Shown piece by piece: positions 20,362 to 29,703 of a stretch of DNA of 64,000 bases. The stretch spans positions 1 through 64,000 of the forward strand of contig NZ_QPII01000015.1 in assembly GCF_003336675.1 (NCBI RefSeq), in the 5' to 3' direction. Below the pieces are notes generated by a model. The model was not told the origin of the DNA and ran no database searches. It saw only the letters and a list, made by a program, of their open reading frames with translations. This stretch comes from Billgrantia montanilacus. Lineage in GTDB: Bacteria > Pseudomonadota > Gammaproteobacteria > Pseudomonadales > Halomonadaceae. The position numbers and the translations under genes are program-made. The stretch's first letter is position 1. Each line of letters begins with the position of its first letter.

Positions 20362-20377
20362 GCCGCCTCAGGGCGGC
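20362..20377 (+). terminator. Weak hairpin after gor
   Basis: GCCGCC, loop TCAG, GGCGGC, followed by TCGTTTGCG. The stem is short and the T-tract poor, so this is only a possible terminator between gor and the ectoine promoter. Confidence 0.35.
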
Positions 20378-20469
20378 TCGTTTGCGTGAGGCGAGCAGAA
20401 AAAAGCTGGACTAGACTATCAGCGTGACATGAAATGACGACATCGGTCGGCGGACAGAAAACGTCACTT

Positions 20470-20574
20470 CATAATTTGCCGTTATGGAAGAGGGCCTGGG
20501 GCATAATGTCTATTTTTCTTTAGTCATGAGCCCTGTTATCATTATGCGCAACATCGCTACAGCGAAGTCTGAAC
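20470..20574 (+). promoter_or_regulatory. AT-rich promoter region of ectABC
   Basis: Within a GC-rich chromosome this 105-base stretch before ectA is markedly AT-rich. It contains several possible -10 boxes, including CATAAT at 20502-20507 and TATCATTAT near 20536-20544, and a TTGCCG at 20476-20481 whose 20-base spacing to CATAAT is too long for a standard sigma-70 promoter. In Halomonas elongata ectA has both sigma-70 and osmotically induced sigma-38 promoters, so multiple overlapping promoters are expected. Exact assignments cannot be made by eye. Confidence 0.5.
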
Positions 20575-21153
20575 ATGAATGTGACACCGCAACCATTTAC
20601 ACCTTCTGCCGATCTGGCACGGCCCAGTGTGGCCGACGCCGTGGTTGGCAGCGATGCCGCACCGCTGTTTATTCGCAAGCCCAATCCCGATGACGGTTGG
20701 GGTATTTATGAGCTGATCAAGTCCTGCCCACCGCTGGACGTCAATTCCGCCTACGCCTACCTGCTGCTGGCTACCCAGTTCAGGGATACCTGCGCGGTGG
20801 CGACCAATCAAGAGGGCGAAATCGTTGGCTTCGTCTCTGGCTACGTGAAGAGCAACGCCCCAGACACCTACTTCCTGTGGCAGGTTGCGGTCGGTGAGAA
20901 AGCCCGAGGCACCGGGCTTGCCCGCCGCCTGGTGGAAGCCGTCATGACCCGGCCAGAGCTTGACGACGTCCACCACCTGGAAACCACCATCACGCCTGAC
21001 AACCAGGCATCGTGGGGGCTTTTTCGACGTCTGGCCGATCGATGGCAGGCCCCCCTGAATAGCCGTGAATACTTCTCCACGGACCAGCTCGGCGGTGAAC
21101 ACGATCCCGAGAACCTGGTGCGTATCGGTCCCTTCGATACCGGTCGCCTCTGA
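20575..21153 (+). CDS. ectA: EctA, L-2,4-diaminobutyrate acetyltransferase
   Basis: A 192-residue GNAT-fold enzyme that acetylates 2,4-diaminobutyrate with acetyl-CoA, the second step of ectoine synthesis. Family blocks FIRKPNPDDGWGIYELIKSCPPLDVNS and the acetyl-CoA-binding region VAVGEKARGTGLARRLV are clear. It is the first gene of ectABC, with an AT-rich promoter region upstream and ectB about 90 bases downstream. The operon marks a halotolerant or halophilic organism. Confidence 0.97.
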   Translation: MNVTPQPFTPSADLARPSVADAVVGSDAAPLFIRKPNPDDGWGIYELIKSCPPLDVNSAYAYLLLATQFRDTCAVATNQEGEIVGFVSGYVKSNAPDTYFLWQVAVGEKARGTGLARRLVEAVMTRPELDDVHHLETTITPDNQASWGLFRRLADRWQAPLNSREYFSTDQLGGEHDPENLVRIGPFDTGRL

Positions 21154-22506
<1,353 letters not shown>

Positions 22507-22535
22507 GGGAGCAGGGCGATAGCGTCTGGTGTATC

Positions 22536-22557
22536 GGCCGGCTGTCCGCAGCCGGCC
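22536..22557 (+). promoter_or_regulatory. Perfect hairpin between ectB and ectC
   Basis: GGCCGGCTG, loop TCCG, CAGCCGGCC: a 9-bp perfect stem with a four-base loop in the 80-base ectB-ectC gap. No T-tract follows, so it is not a standard terminator. It could stabilise or process the message so that ectC is expressed at a different level. Confidence 0.6.
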
Positions 22558-22586
22558 CGACATTAAGTTAACGGGAGTGACACTCT

Positions 22587-22997
22587 ATGATCGTTCGCAA
22601 TCTCGAGGAAGCACGTCAGACCGACCGCCTGGTCAAGTCCGAGAGCGGCACCTGGGACAGCACTCGGCTGAGCCTGGCCGACGACGGCGGCAACTGTTCT
22701 TTCCATATCACGCGTATCTACGCGGGTACCGAGACGCATATCCATTACAAGCATCACTTCGAGGCAGTCTACTGCATCGAGGGCGAAGGTGAAGTGGAAA
22801 CCCTGGCGGATGGCAAGATCTGGCCGATCAAGCCGGGCGATATCTATATTCTCGACCAGCACGACGAACACCTGCTGCGGGCCCACGAAACCATGCACCT
22901 GGCCTGCGTCTTTACGCCAGGGCTGACCGGCAAGGAAGTACACCGCGAGGATGGCTCCTACGCGCCGGCTGAAGTCGACGACAAGAAGCCGCTCTAG
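22587..22997 (+). CDS. ectC: EctC, ectoine synthase
   Basis: A 136-residue cupin enzyme that cyclises N-gamma-acetyldiaminobutyrate to ectoine. The cupin motif around [22 protein letters not shown] carries the metal-binding residues, and the second motif region [12 protein letters not shown] is present. It has its own good ribosome binding site (GGGAGTGA). A 13-bp hairpin follows, then the dif site. No ectD hydroxylase or ask_ect aspartokinase adjoins it in this window. Confidence 0.97.
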   Translation: MIVRNLEEARQTDRLVKSESGTWDSTRLSLADDGGNCSFHITRIYAGTETHIHYKHHFEAVYCIEGEGEVETLADGKIWPIKPGDIYILDQHDEHLLRAHETMHLACVFTPGLTGKEVHREDGSYAPAEVDDKKPL

Positions 22998-23057
22998 GCC
23001 GAGTACCGCACTAAGCTGTCGCGCCTTGGCCAGGCAGGTAGCCTGAAGCCAACGCTG

Positions 23058-23087
23058 CACCCCTGGAGCCTGATGGCTCTGGGGGTG
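23058..23087 (+). terminator. Terminator-like hairpin after ectC
   Basis: CACCCCTGGAGCC (23058-23070), loop TGAT, GGCTCTGGGGGTG (23075-23087). All 13 positions pair, two as G-T wobbles. Only a short T run follows (GTTCGT), so termination could be intrinsic or partly Rho-assisted. It separates ectABC from dif. Confidence 0.65.
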
Positions 23088-23149
23088 TTCGTATCTCAGG
23101 GCTACGAATCCTTCGGGCGATCGTGTCGGCTCGTGTTCACCAGGGCGTG

Positions 23150-23177
23150 TGTTCGCATAATGTATATTATGTTAAAT
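23150..23177. other. dif: dif site, XerCD chromosome dimer resolution
   Basis: A 28-bp match to gammaproteobacterial dif: XerC-side arm TGTTCGCATAA (23150-23160), six-base centre TGTATA (23161-23166), XerD-side arm TTATGTTAAAT (23167-23177). The centre and XerD arm are identical to the E. coli site as I know it; the XerC arm differs at two positions and resembles the Pseudomonas site, which also has TTCGCATAA. It lies in the longest gene-free stretch of the window (22998-23327), between ectC and the next operon. This marks the replication terminus. The rest of that gap holds the ectC hairpin on the left and nothing I recognise on the right apart from the probable promoter of 23328-24176. Confidence 0.95.
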
Positions 23178-23327
23178 CGGTGATCTTTCCACGGCGTTGG
23201 ACAAGCTAGGCACCAACTCCTTATCATCTCTCGTCGCGCCCTGCGCGAAGACACTGCTCGCGTCCCACTCCACACTCCCGGCCACACCCGCGCCTCGGGT
23301 GAAGCCCGACACGGAGAATTCCCATTC

Positions 23328-24176
23328 ATGCGACCGAAACCGCTGATCGCCATTACACCCTGGTTGCTGGTCTCCCTGCTGATTTCCGGTTGCGCCCTGA
23401 ATCCTGAGGCCGAACCCGAGCCCGTCCTTGGACCAGATGCCTTCGATGCGCGGATCGAACAACTCGAGCAGACGATTGCCCTACGCTGCGATCAGACGGA
23501 GGATCGGCTGTCCCGTCATGATCTTCGCCATAGCGAAATGCTGGCGGATGTGAAGAATGCCAACGCCTTGCTCCGGGAACTGCGCGGCAATATCCAGCGG
23601 CTTGAGCAGCGCGGCGAGGAACCCGTCATCGTCAGGGCGGAGTGTAATGAGCCTGACGATGCACCGCTTGCCGACAAGGAGCTGGTGGGTCGTTCCGAGT
23701 GGATCGGCTTGGCCGATATCGGCACCTACCTTCGGGCCCGCATCGACTCCGGTGCCAATACGTCCTCACTGTCGGCCAAGGATATCACCCGTTTCGAACG
23801 CGACGGCGAGGATTGGGTACGCTTCAAGCTCGGTGTCAATGAGGACGATATCGTCGTCGACGACGTCCGCAACGAGTGGATCGAAGCGCCTGTGGAACGA
23901 CGTGTGCGTATCCTGCAGGCCGCCGGAAGCGAATCGCGGCCGGTGGTAAGCCTGCTGATGACCCTGGGGTCGATTCGTGAACCGGTTGAGTTCACGCTCA
24001 ACGACCGTACCCACCTCAACTACCCGGTGCTGCTGGGCCGCCGGTTTCTGATGGATATCGCGCTGATCGATGTCGCCGAGAGCTATCTGCATCCAAGGCC
24101 CGAGTTCCCCGGTGGACGCCCCGCCGCTGAAGCGGCACAGGATGAAATCAACGACCAGGAGGAGGAAGACCGCTAA
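23328..24176 (+). CDS. Lipoprotein with retropepsin-like ATP-dependent zinc protease domain
   Basis: A 282-residue predicted lipoprotein (lipobox LLISGC) with a short coiled coil (residues about 40-95) and a C-terminal retropepsin-like domain of the RimK-associated zinc protease family (COG4067). The aspartyl active-site motif is ARIDSGANTSSLSA; GRSEWIGL before it and LLGRRFL after it are family blocks. The domain is usually found next to RimK-like ATP-grasp ligases, and here such a ligase is two genes downstream. The substrate is not known. It is probably the first gene of a three-gene operon that begins 150 bases after dif. Confidence 0.88.
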   Translation: MRPKPLIAITPWLLVSLLISGCALNPEAEPEPVLGPDAFDARIEQLEQTIALRCDQTEDRLSRHDLRHSEMLADVKNANALLRELRGNIQRLEQRGEEPVIVRAECNEPDDAPLADKELVGRSEWIGLADIGTYLRARIDSGANTSSLSAKDITRFERDGEDWVRFKLGVNEDDIVVDDVRNEWIEAPVERRVRILQAAGSESRPVVSLLMTLGSIREPVEFTLNDRTHLNYPVLLGRRFLMDIALIDVAESYLHPRPEFPGGRPAAEAAQDEINDQEEEDR

Positions 24177-24211
24177 GCCGCGGCGCCTCCAAGCCCCAAC
24201 AAGGAAGATTC

Positions 24212-25717
24212 ATGTCACGATTGCCCTTCTATCTCATCGTAGGCCTGCTGATGGCAGTGGGTATTGGCATGAGCGTGCACCGACACGTCCAGTTCGAGGT
24301 TCCCTGGACCCAGGGCGAGCAGCGAACGGTATGGGAAGTGGAGGCGATCATCGATTTCACCGCCCTGGGCAATCCGGTGCGCGTTGACCTCGCCCTGCCC
24401 CAGCACCAGCGTGGTTATCGCCTGCTGACCGAGAACACCGCATCACCAGGCTATGGCCTGTCGTTTCTCCAGGACGAAACCGGCCGTCGTGCACAGTGGT
24501 CGATTCGAGAAGCGGCCGGCAGCCAACAGCTCTACTACTCGGCACGCTTGTTGGTGACAGAGGACCGGCGCCAGCGAGAGCTGCCGACGCCACCCCTGCG
24601 CGAAATCACCTGGGAGCGCCCCTACGATACCGCGGCCGCCCAGGTCATCGAGCGGGCATGGGCCCGCAGCGCCGACCCCCATACTTTTGCCCGCGAGCTT
24701 ATTCACGATTTCAGCGAGGATCGTCAGGGCGAAAACGCCCGGCTGCTATTGACCCAGTTCGAGCGCAGCACGCTCCTGGTCAGGCTGCTCAACCAGGCTG
24801 ACGTGCCTGCAAGGGAGGTCAGCGGGCTTCTGCTTGAAGACGGCCGCCGGCGCCAGACCCTGACCCCCTGGATCCAGGTATTCGCAGGCGACGACAACTG
24901 GGCGCTGTTCAATCCGACCACCGGTGCGCAAGGCCAACCCGAGAACCTCCTGCTTTGGGAGAGCGGCGGGCGCGCCGTGCTGGAGGTCCAGGGCGGTAGC
25001 AACTCACGGGTGACATTCTCGATGCTGTCGCGAAATCAGCCAGCCGCCGCCGCCGTCCGCAGCCAGCTGGCCGACGATACCCTGTTGAATTTCTCGATAC
25101 ATAGCCTGCCCCTCGAAGAGCAGGCGCTGTTCCAGACCATCCTGCTGATACCGATCGGTGCCCTGGTGGTGGTATTCCTGCGCATCATCGTGGGCATCAA
25201 GACCTCGGGCACCTTCATGCCGGTGCTTATCGCCCTGGCCTTTATTCAGACCACCCTTCCCACCGGGCTGATCGGCTTTCTCCTGGTCGTTGCCGTGGGC
25301 CTGGTGATCCGCAACTACCTTTCCTATCTCAACCTGCTGCTGGTAGCGCGAGTGTCGGCGGTGATCATCACGGTCATCGCCATCATCTCGATCTTCTCGG
25401 TACTCTCTTACCGCGTGGGCTTGAACGCAGGACTGACCATCACCTTCTTCCCGATGATCATCCTCGCCTGGACCATCGAGCGAATGTCGATCCTTTGGGA
25501 GGAGGAAGGCCCCAAGCAAGTGCTGATCCAGGGCGGTGGCAGCCTGGTCACGGCTGTGCTGGCCTATCTGGCCATGAACAACCCCTGGATCCGCCATATC
25601 ACGTTCAATTTCCTTGGCGTTCAGCTCATCATCATGTCGCTGATCCTCCTGCTCGGGAACTATACGGGGTATCGCCTACTCGAATTGCGGCGCTTCAAGC
25701 CTGTTACCGAGGACTGA
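24212..25717 (+). CDS. UUP1-family membrane protein: inactive transglutaminase fused to 7 TM helices
   Basis: A 501-residue protein. One N-terminal membrane segment (FYLIVGLLMAVGIGMSV) is followed by a periplasmic region of about 250 residues resembling the UUP1 N-terminal and degenerate transglutaminase domains. A C-terminal block of about seven membrane helices follows (from ILLIPIGALVVVFLRIIVGI near residue 310 to LIIMSLILLLGNYTGYRLL). The Cys-His-Asp triad of active transglutaminases is not evident. The AAGGAAG site and the close spacing to both neighbours indicate one operon with the protease and ATP-grasp genes. The function is uncharacterised here. Confidence 0.87.
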   Translation: MSRLPFYLIVGLLMAVGIGMSVHRHVQFEVPWTQGEQRTVWEVEAIIDFTALGNPVRVDLALPQHQRGYRLLTENTASPGYGLSFLQDETGRRAQWSIREAAGSQQLYYSARLLVTEDRRQRELPTPPLREITWERPYDTAAAQVIERAWARSADPHTFARELIHDFSEDRQGENARLLLTQFERSTLLVRLLNQADVPAREVSGLLLEDGRRRQTLTPWIQVFAGDDNWALFNPTTGAQGQPENLLLWESGGRAVLEVQGGSNSRVTFSMLSRNQPAAAAVRSQLADDTLLNFSIHSLPLEEQALFQTILLIPIGALVVVFLRIIVGIKTSGTFMPVLIALAFIQTTLPTGLIGFLLVVAVGLVIRNYLSYLNLLLVARVSAVIITVIAIISIFSVLSYRVGLNAGLTITFFPMIILAWTIERMSILWEEEGPKQVLIQGGGSLVTAVLAYLAMNNPWIRHITFNFLGVQLIIMSLILLLGNYTGYRLLELRRFKPVTED

Positions 25718-25721
25718 CTCT

Positions 25722-26723
25722 ATGTGGGCAAGACCTAGCCAACTCCTGCGGTACGGCATCATCGGCATGAACCGACGCAATATCCGTTATATTGGCCGCT
25801 ACAACGACCGTCGGCTCTATCCGTTGGTGGATGACAAGCTCCAGACAAAACTGCTGGCTGAGCGGTACGGCATCACCACGCCTGCCCTGATCGGCACCGT
25901 CACGACCCAGTTCGGCATCAAGCAGCTCCAGAAGATTGTGGCTGGACACGAGGGCTTCGTCATCAAGCCGGCCAAGGGTAGCGGCGGCAAGGGCATCCTC
26001 GTGATCGATCACATCGATGGCGACAGCTTCATCAAGCCCAGCGGCGTGCGCCTGGGGTTGAAGGACCTTGAACGACACGTCTCCAACATCCTGTCGGGGC
26101 TCTATTCGCTGGGCGGCACCCCTGACGTTGCCATGATCGAAGCCCTGATCAACTTCGACGAGCACCTCTCGGAGTACACCTACGAGGGCGTGCCGGACAT
26201 CCGGGTCATCATCTTTCGCGGCTACCCGGTGATGGCCATGATGCGCCTGTCCACGGCCGCCTCCGATGGCAAGGCAAACCTTCACCAGGGTGCCGTGGGC
26301 GTGGGACTGGACATCAATTCGGGTACCGCCGTTCGGGGCGTTCAGTTCGACCGCCCGCGGCGGGAGCATCCCGATACCGGCCACGAGCTGGCTAGCCTGC
26401 ACATCCCCGACTGGCGAAACCTGCTGGAGCTGGCTGCCGGTTGCTTCGAAATGACCGGGCTCGGTTACCTCGGCACCGATATGGTGATCGATCGCGATCG
26501 CGGCCCCATGCTGCTGGAACTCAACGCCCGTCCCGGCCTCGCCATCCAGATGGCCAACGGAGAAGGCCTGCGTTCACGCCTGGACCTGATCGAAAAGCAG
26601 TCTGACGGCCTCAGCGTTGTAGAGCGCGTCGCCTTCGCCCAGCAACACTTTGCCCGCTCCGGGGAGCTCCAGGGTGTTACCCCTCCTCCCCAGCCGCTGG
26701 CCGCCCCACTGCCCAGCGCGTAG
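25722..26723 (+). CDS. Alpha-L-glutamate ligase-like ATP-grasp protein (RimK-related)
   Basis: A 333-residue ATP-grasp enzyme. Visible are the phosphate-binding segment VIKPAKGSGGKGILVI, PDIRVIIFRGYPVMAMMRLS, and the Mg-binding C-terminal MLLELNARPGLAIQ. Such ligases join an amino group to a carboxylate using ATP; the RimK branch adds glutamate. It starts 4 bases after the UUP1 gene (GAGGA site). Together with the zinc-protease-like lipoprotein this is a recurring but poorly understood three-gene set. Confidence 0.9.
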   Translation: MWARPSQLLRYGIIGMNRRNIRYIGRYNDRRLYPLVDDKLQTKLLAERYGITTPALIGTVTTQFGIKQLQKIVAGHEGFVIKPAKGSGGKGILVIDHIDGDSFIKPSGVRLGLKDLERHVSNILSGLYSLGGTPDVAMIEALINFDEHLSEYTYEGVPDIRVIIFRGYPVMAMMRLSTAASDGKANLHQGAVGVGLDINSGTAVRGVQFDRPRREHPDTGHELASLHIPDWRNLLELAAGCFEMTGLGYLGTDMVIDRDRGPMLLELNARPGLAIQMANGEGLRSRLDLIEKQSDGLSVVERVAFAQQHFARSGELQGVTPPPQPLAAPLPSA

Positions 26724-26756
26724 AATGGGGGCATTCTCCTCAGCATCGGGTCTCTC

Positions 26757-27209
26757 ATGACCGATTCAAATAGCCTGTTGCGGCAGGCCGAAAGACAGTG
26801 TGAGCGCCACGGGGCGCGCTTCACCCCGATCCGTCGGCGCGTCCTCGAAATGATCGCCGGCGCCAGCGGCGGCCTGAAAGCCTACGATCTCCTCGATCGC
26901 CTGGCAGTCGAGCATGCCGCTGCCCGCCCCCCGACGATCTATCGCGCCCTCGATTTCTTGATCGAGCAAGGGCTGGTACATCGTATCGAGTCGCTGAACG
27001 CTTACGTGGCCTGCCCTTGCCCCGAGCATGCACACGGCTTCCAGTTGCTGATCTGTCGCCATTGCGGGCGGGTCGAAGAACTTCACCTGGACGACGTCAA
27101 CAACCAGCTCAACACCCAGGCGCGTCAGCTCGGCTTTCGCGTCGAGCGCCAGACGATCGAGCTGCTGGGCAGCTGCGATGTCTGCCTCGAGGCCGCCGCC
27201 CGAGCCTGA
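26757..27209 (+). CDS. zur: Zur, zinc-responsive Fur-family repressor
   Basis: A 150-residue Fur-superfamily regulator. A winged-helix DNA-binding domain ([33 protein letters not shown]) is followed by the dimerisation domain with structural zinc ligands Cys100/Cys103 (CRHC) and Cys140/Cys143 (CDVC). An additional [10 protein letters not shown] block fits the Zur rather than the Fur subgroup. It normally represses zinc-uptake genes; none is next to it here. The ribosome binding site is weak. HisI follows after 26 bases. Confidence 0.88.
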   Translation: MTDSNSLLRQAERQCERHGARFTPIRRRVLEMIAGASGGLKAYDLLDRLAVEHAAARPPTIYRALDFLIEQGLVHRIESLNAYVACPCPEHAHGFQLLICRHCGRVEELHLDDVNNQLNTQARQLGFRVERQTIELLGSCDVCLEAAARA

Positions 27210-27235
27210 ACTCCAAACCGTCTTGTGGAAACGTT

Positions 27236-27688
27236 ATGGTCGATACCTTCAAGGAACTGGAACGGGCCGATCTCGATGCGCGGCACCCACTGGCCACGAT
27301 TCTCGCTGCCGTCCGCTTCAATGCCGACGGCCTGATCCCCGCCATCGCCCAACAGCATGACAGCGGCGAGGTGCTGATGATGGCCTGGATGAACCGCGAG
27401 GCGCTCGAGGAGACCCTGGATACCGGCAGGGTCTGCTACTGGTCGCGCTCGCGGCAAAAACTGTGGCGCAAGGGAGAGTCGTCCGGGCAGCAGCAGCATC
27501 TGCGCGAGGCCCGGCTCGACTGTGACGGGGACACCCTTCTGCTGCGGGTGGAGCAAACCGGCCCCGCTTGTCATACCGGGCGGCGTAGCTGCTTCTACGT
27601 GGCACTGGAAGGCGACTCGGCACGCATCACCAGCGAGCCTCTTATCGACCCCGACACGCTCTACCAGAAGCCCGTGGAGGGGCGCTGA
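27236..27688 (+). CDS. hisI: HisI, phosphoribosyl-AMP cyclohydrolase
   Basis: A 150-residue enzyme for the third step of histidine synthesis, opening the ring of phosphoribosyl-AMP. Metal-binding and active-site blocks are intact: [62 protein letters not shown]. It is a stand-alone hisI without a HisE domain and lies away from other his genes. The ATG at 27236 was chosen because the longer frame from 27017 runs through zur. YidD starts 3 bases after its stop. Confidence 0.93.
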   Translation: MVDTFKELERADLDARHPLATILAAVRFNADGLIPAIAQQHDSGEVLMMAWMNREALEETLDTGRVCYWSRSRQKLWRKGESSGQQQHLREARLDCDGDTLLLRVEQTGPACHTGRRSCFYVALEGDSARITSEPLIDPDTLYQKPVEGR

Positions 27689-27691
27689 GGG

Positions 27692-28042
27692 ATGCACTGC
27701 CTGGCGGCATGGATCCATCGTCTGGGGCACCTGCTGGCCCGCGTTGTCGGCCTGCTCCTGCTGGGCCTGGTGAAGCTCTACCAATATACCCTGAGCCCCT
27801 TGCTGGGGCCCCGCTGTCGCTTCTGGCCCAGTTGCTCGCACTACACGACGGAAGCGATTCAGGTTCACGGCCCGCTCAAGGGCGGCTGGCTGGCTGCGCG
27901 CCGTATCGTGCGCTGCCACCCAGGCAGCGAAGGCGGCATCGACCCGGTCCCGGGCGGCCCCAGCGAACGACTCTGCCAGGACGACCCGGAGCTCGACGAG
28001 GATTTCCGCTGCCATGGCCCCGGCCACGCTTCGGAACGCTGA
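27692..28042 (+). CDS. yidD: YidD, membrane protein insertion efficiency factor
   Basis: A 116-residue protein with one amphipathic/membrane helix ([26 protein letters not shown]) and the YidD signature [23 protein letters not shown] followed by RIVRCHP. YidD assists YidC-dependent membrane insertion. It usually lies between rnpA and yidC; here it is instead coupled to hisI, so this is an atypical location or a second copy. The C-terminal tail (from [14 protein letters not shown]) is longer than in most homologues. Confidence 0.9.
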   Translation: MHCLAAWIHRLGHLLARVVGLLLLGLVKLYQYTLSPLLGPRCRFWPSCSHYTTEAIQVHGPLKGGWLAARRIVRCHPGSEGGIDPVPGGPSERLCQDDPELDEDFRCHGPGHASER

Positions 28043-28182
28043 GAGGCCGCTCTGAAAATTACTCGGAACAGCCTCCCTTTAACCGCTTTCCTGTAGTAGC
28101 CCGCTACCACCCTCCTCCGTCTCGCCTGTGCCAGACTCACCAATGGTAGTACCACCACAACGAGCCGATGAGGAGACACGCC

Positions 28183-28764
28183 ATGTCCGCCAAGCGACTG
28201 CTCTTGCTGTGCGGCGATTTTGCCGAAGACTACGAGACCATGGTGCCCTTCCAGGCCCTGCAGGCCGTGGGCCATCGCGTCGATGCCGTGTGCCCCGACA
28301 AGCGAGCCGGCGACAGCATCGCCACCGCCATCCACGACTTCGAGGGCGACCAGACCTACACAGAGAAGCCGGGACACCGCTTCACCCTCAATGCCGATTT
28401 CGCGGATATCGATCCCGCCGAGTACGACGGCCTGGTGATTGCCGGCGGTCGCGCCCCGGAATACCTGCGCCTGAACGATAAGGTCATCCAGCTTGTGCGT
28501 CATTTCTTCGATGCCGACAAGCCGGTGGCGGCGATCTGTCACGCAGCCCAGCTGCTGGCGGCCGCCAGGGTGCTGGAAGGCCGCACGTGCTCGGCCTATC
28601 CCGCCTGCCGGCCCGAAGTAGAGCTGGCCGGTGGTCACTATGCCGACATCGCCGTGGATGATGCCGTGACCGACGGCAAGCTTGTCACCGCCCCGGCCTG
28701 GCCAGCCCACCCAGCGTGGCTCTCCCAGTTCCTGGCCGTACTCGAGACACGCATCGAGCTATAG
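28183..28764 (+). CDS. DJ-1/PfpI-family protein
   Basis: A 193-residue member of the DJ-1/PfpI superfamily, with the nucleophile elbow [10 protein letters not shown] (Cys119, His120), the conserved Glu in CGDFAEDYE near residue 18, and [10 protein letters not shown]. Family activities include deglycase, chaperone and amidase functions, and the sequence alone does not decide among them. The start at 28183 is preceded by GAGGAGA; the ATG at 28168 is not. The flanking genes are unrelated. Confidence 0.9.
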   Translation: MSAKRLLLLCGDFAEDYETMVPFQALQAVGHRVDAVCPDKRAGDSIATAIHDFEGDQTYTEKPGHRFTLNADFADIDPAEYDGLVIAGGRAPEYLRLNDKVIQLVRHFFDADKPVAAICHAAQLLAAARVLEGRTCSAYPACRPEVELAGGHYADIAVDDAVTDGKLVTAPAWPAHPAWLSQFLAVLETRIEL

Positions 28765-28873
28765 GAACCCAGGAAGGGTTCATAAGCGAGAATCACACTT
28801 CCAGCCACTTGCCCTGGTCCGCGCCCGACGCCATGATGGAAAATCGGCCGGACCAGCGAGGGAGGGAAACGGC

Positions 28874-29281
28874 ATGTGCAGACTATTCATCGGCGCAGAG
28901 CCGGGTCTCTGGGAGCCTCAGACCCGCTCCATGCGGCTCGACGGGGTCTCCACCAGCGTTCGCCTGGAGCGCTTTTTCTGGGCGGTGTTGGAAGAGGTAG
29001 GCAAGCGCGACGGCCTCACGCTCAATCAGCTGATGGCGAAGCTCTCTCAGGAATGCACTGAAGCAGGACATGATCCCGCCAACTTCGCTTCCTTTCTGAG
29101 AGTCTGCTGCGGACGCTACCAGGCTCTGCAACTGGCGGGTGAGATACCCGTCGCGCCTGACGTCTCGATAGGTAGCCTGGATGCGGAGGGTATCCTCGCG
29201 CGGGAGCGGGCGCGCCATATCGCGGCGCGCCCCGCAACCTCGCGTCAGGTAGAGGCCGCTTCCCGCTCTGCCACTTCGTAA
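28874..29281 (+). CDS. Ribbon-helix-helix domain protein
   Basis: A 135-residue small protein with a ribbon-helix-helix (RHH_4-like) domain: TSVRLERFFWAVLEEVGKRDGLTLNQLMAKLS, followed by FASFLRVCCGRYQAL. These domains usually bind DNA as dimers. The N-terminal strand region (MCRLFIGAEPGLWEPQTRSMRLDG) is also typical of this family. A GGAGGG site precedes the ATG. Its target is unknown. The 3' end overlaps the convergent sufE gene by 37 bases. Confidence 0.82.
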   Translation: MCRLFIGAEPGLWEPQTRSMRLDGVSTSVRLERFFWAVLEEVGKRDGLTLNQLMAKLSQECTEAGHDPANFASFLRVCCGRYQALQLAGEIPVAPDVSIGSLDAEGILARERARHIAARPATSRQVEAASRSATS

Positions 29282-29676
29282 ATCGTCTTCAACATGGCGT
29301 GCAGCCCATTGCTACGCGTCGGTGAGAGATGCTTGTCCAGCCCCAGATCCTGCATGAAGTGCGGGCTGGTAGTACGTATCTCCGCGGCGGGACGCCCACT
29401 GTAGATACGCAGCAGTACCGCAATCAGGCCAGATACAATGGCTGCATCCGAGATGGCATCGAAATAGAGCACATCCCCCTCACGTCGATAGTGCATCCAG
29501 ACATTCGACTGGCAGCCCTGGATCTTGCGCTCGGGCGTCTTCCACTCGTCGGGGAACGCCGGGAGCTGCTTGCCCATGTCGATGATGTACTGGTAGCGAT
29601 CCATCCAGTTGTCGAACATCTCGAACTCGTCCAGCAATTCCTGCTGCGCCTGCTCGGCGGTGGCTTCAGTCGTCAT
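29245..29676 (-). CDS. sufE: SufE/CsdE-family sulfur acceptor protein
   Basis: A 143-residue protein of the SufE family, which accepts sulfur from a cysteine desulfurase through the conserved Cys (Cys55 in KIQGCQSNVW). The block DAIVSGLIAVLLRIYSG-like segment (DAAIVSGLIAVLL) and LGLDKHLSPTRSNGL are family hallmarks. No sufS/csdA is adjacent, so its partner cannot be named from context; it could equally be called csdE. Its 3' end overlaps the ribbon-helix-helix gene. Confidence 0.9.
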   Translation of the reverse strand: MTTEATAEQAQQELLDEFEMFDNWMDRYQYIIDMGKQLPAFPDEWKTPERKIQGCQSNVWMHYRREGDVLYFDAISDAAIVSGLIAVLLRIYSGRPAAEIRTTSPHFMQDLGLDKHLSPTRSNGLHAMLKTIYEVAEREAAST

Positions 29677-29703
29677 GGGAACTCCGTGGTTGGAATGGGT
29701 CCA

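Noticed and set aside
20476..20507. Exact -35/-10 pair for ectA (TTGCCG with CATAAT).
   Set aside because: The 20-base spacing is too long for a confident sigma-70 call; only the general promoter region is reported.
22507..22586. Sigma-54 promoter upstream of ectC, as reported in H. elongata.
   Set aside because: No TGGCAC-N5-TTGC match is visible in the gap; the nearest stretch, TGGTGTATCGGC, is too divergent.
28168..28182. Longer start for the DJ-1 protein.
   Set aside because: The ATG at 28183 has GAGGAGA at good spacing and matches the family N terminus.
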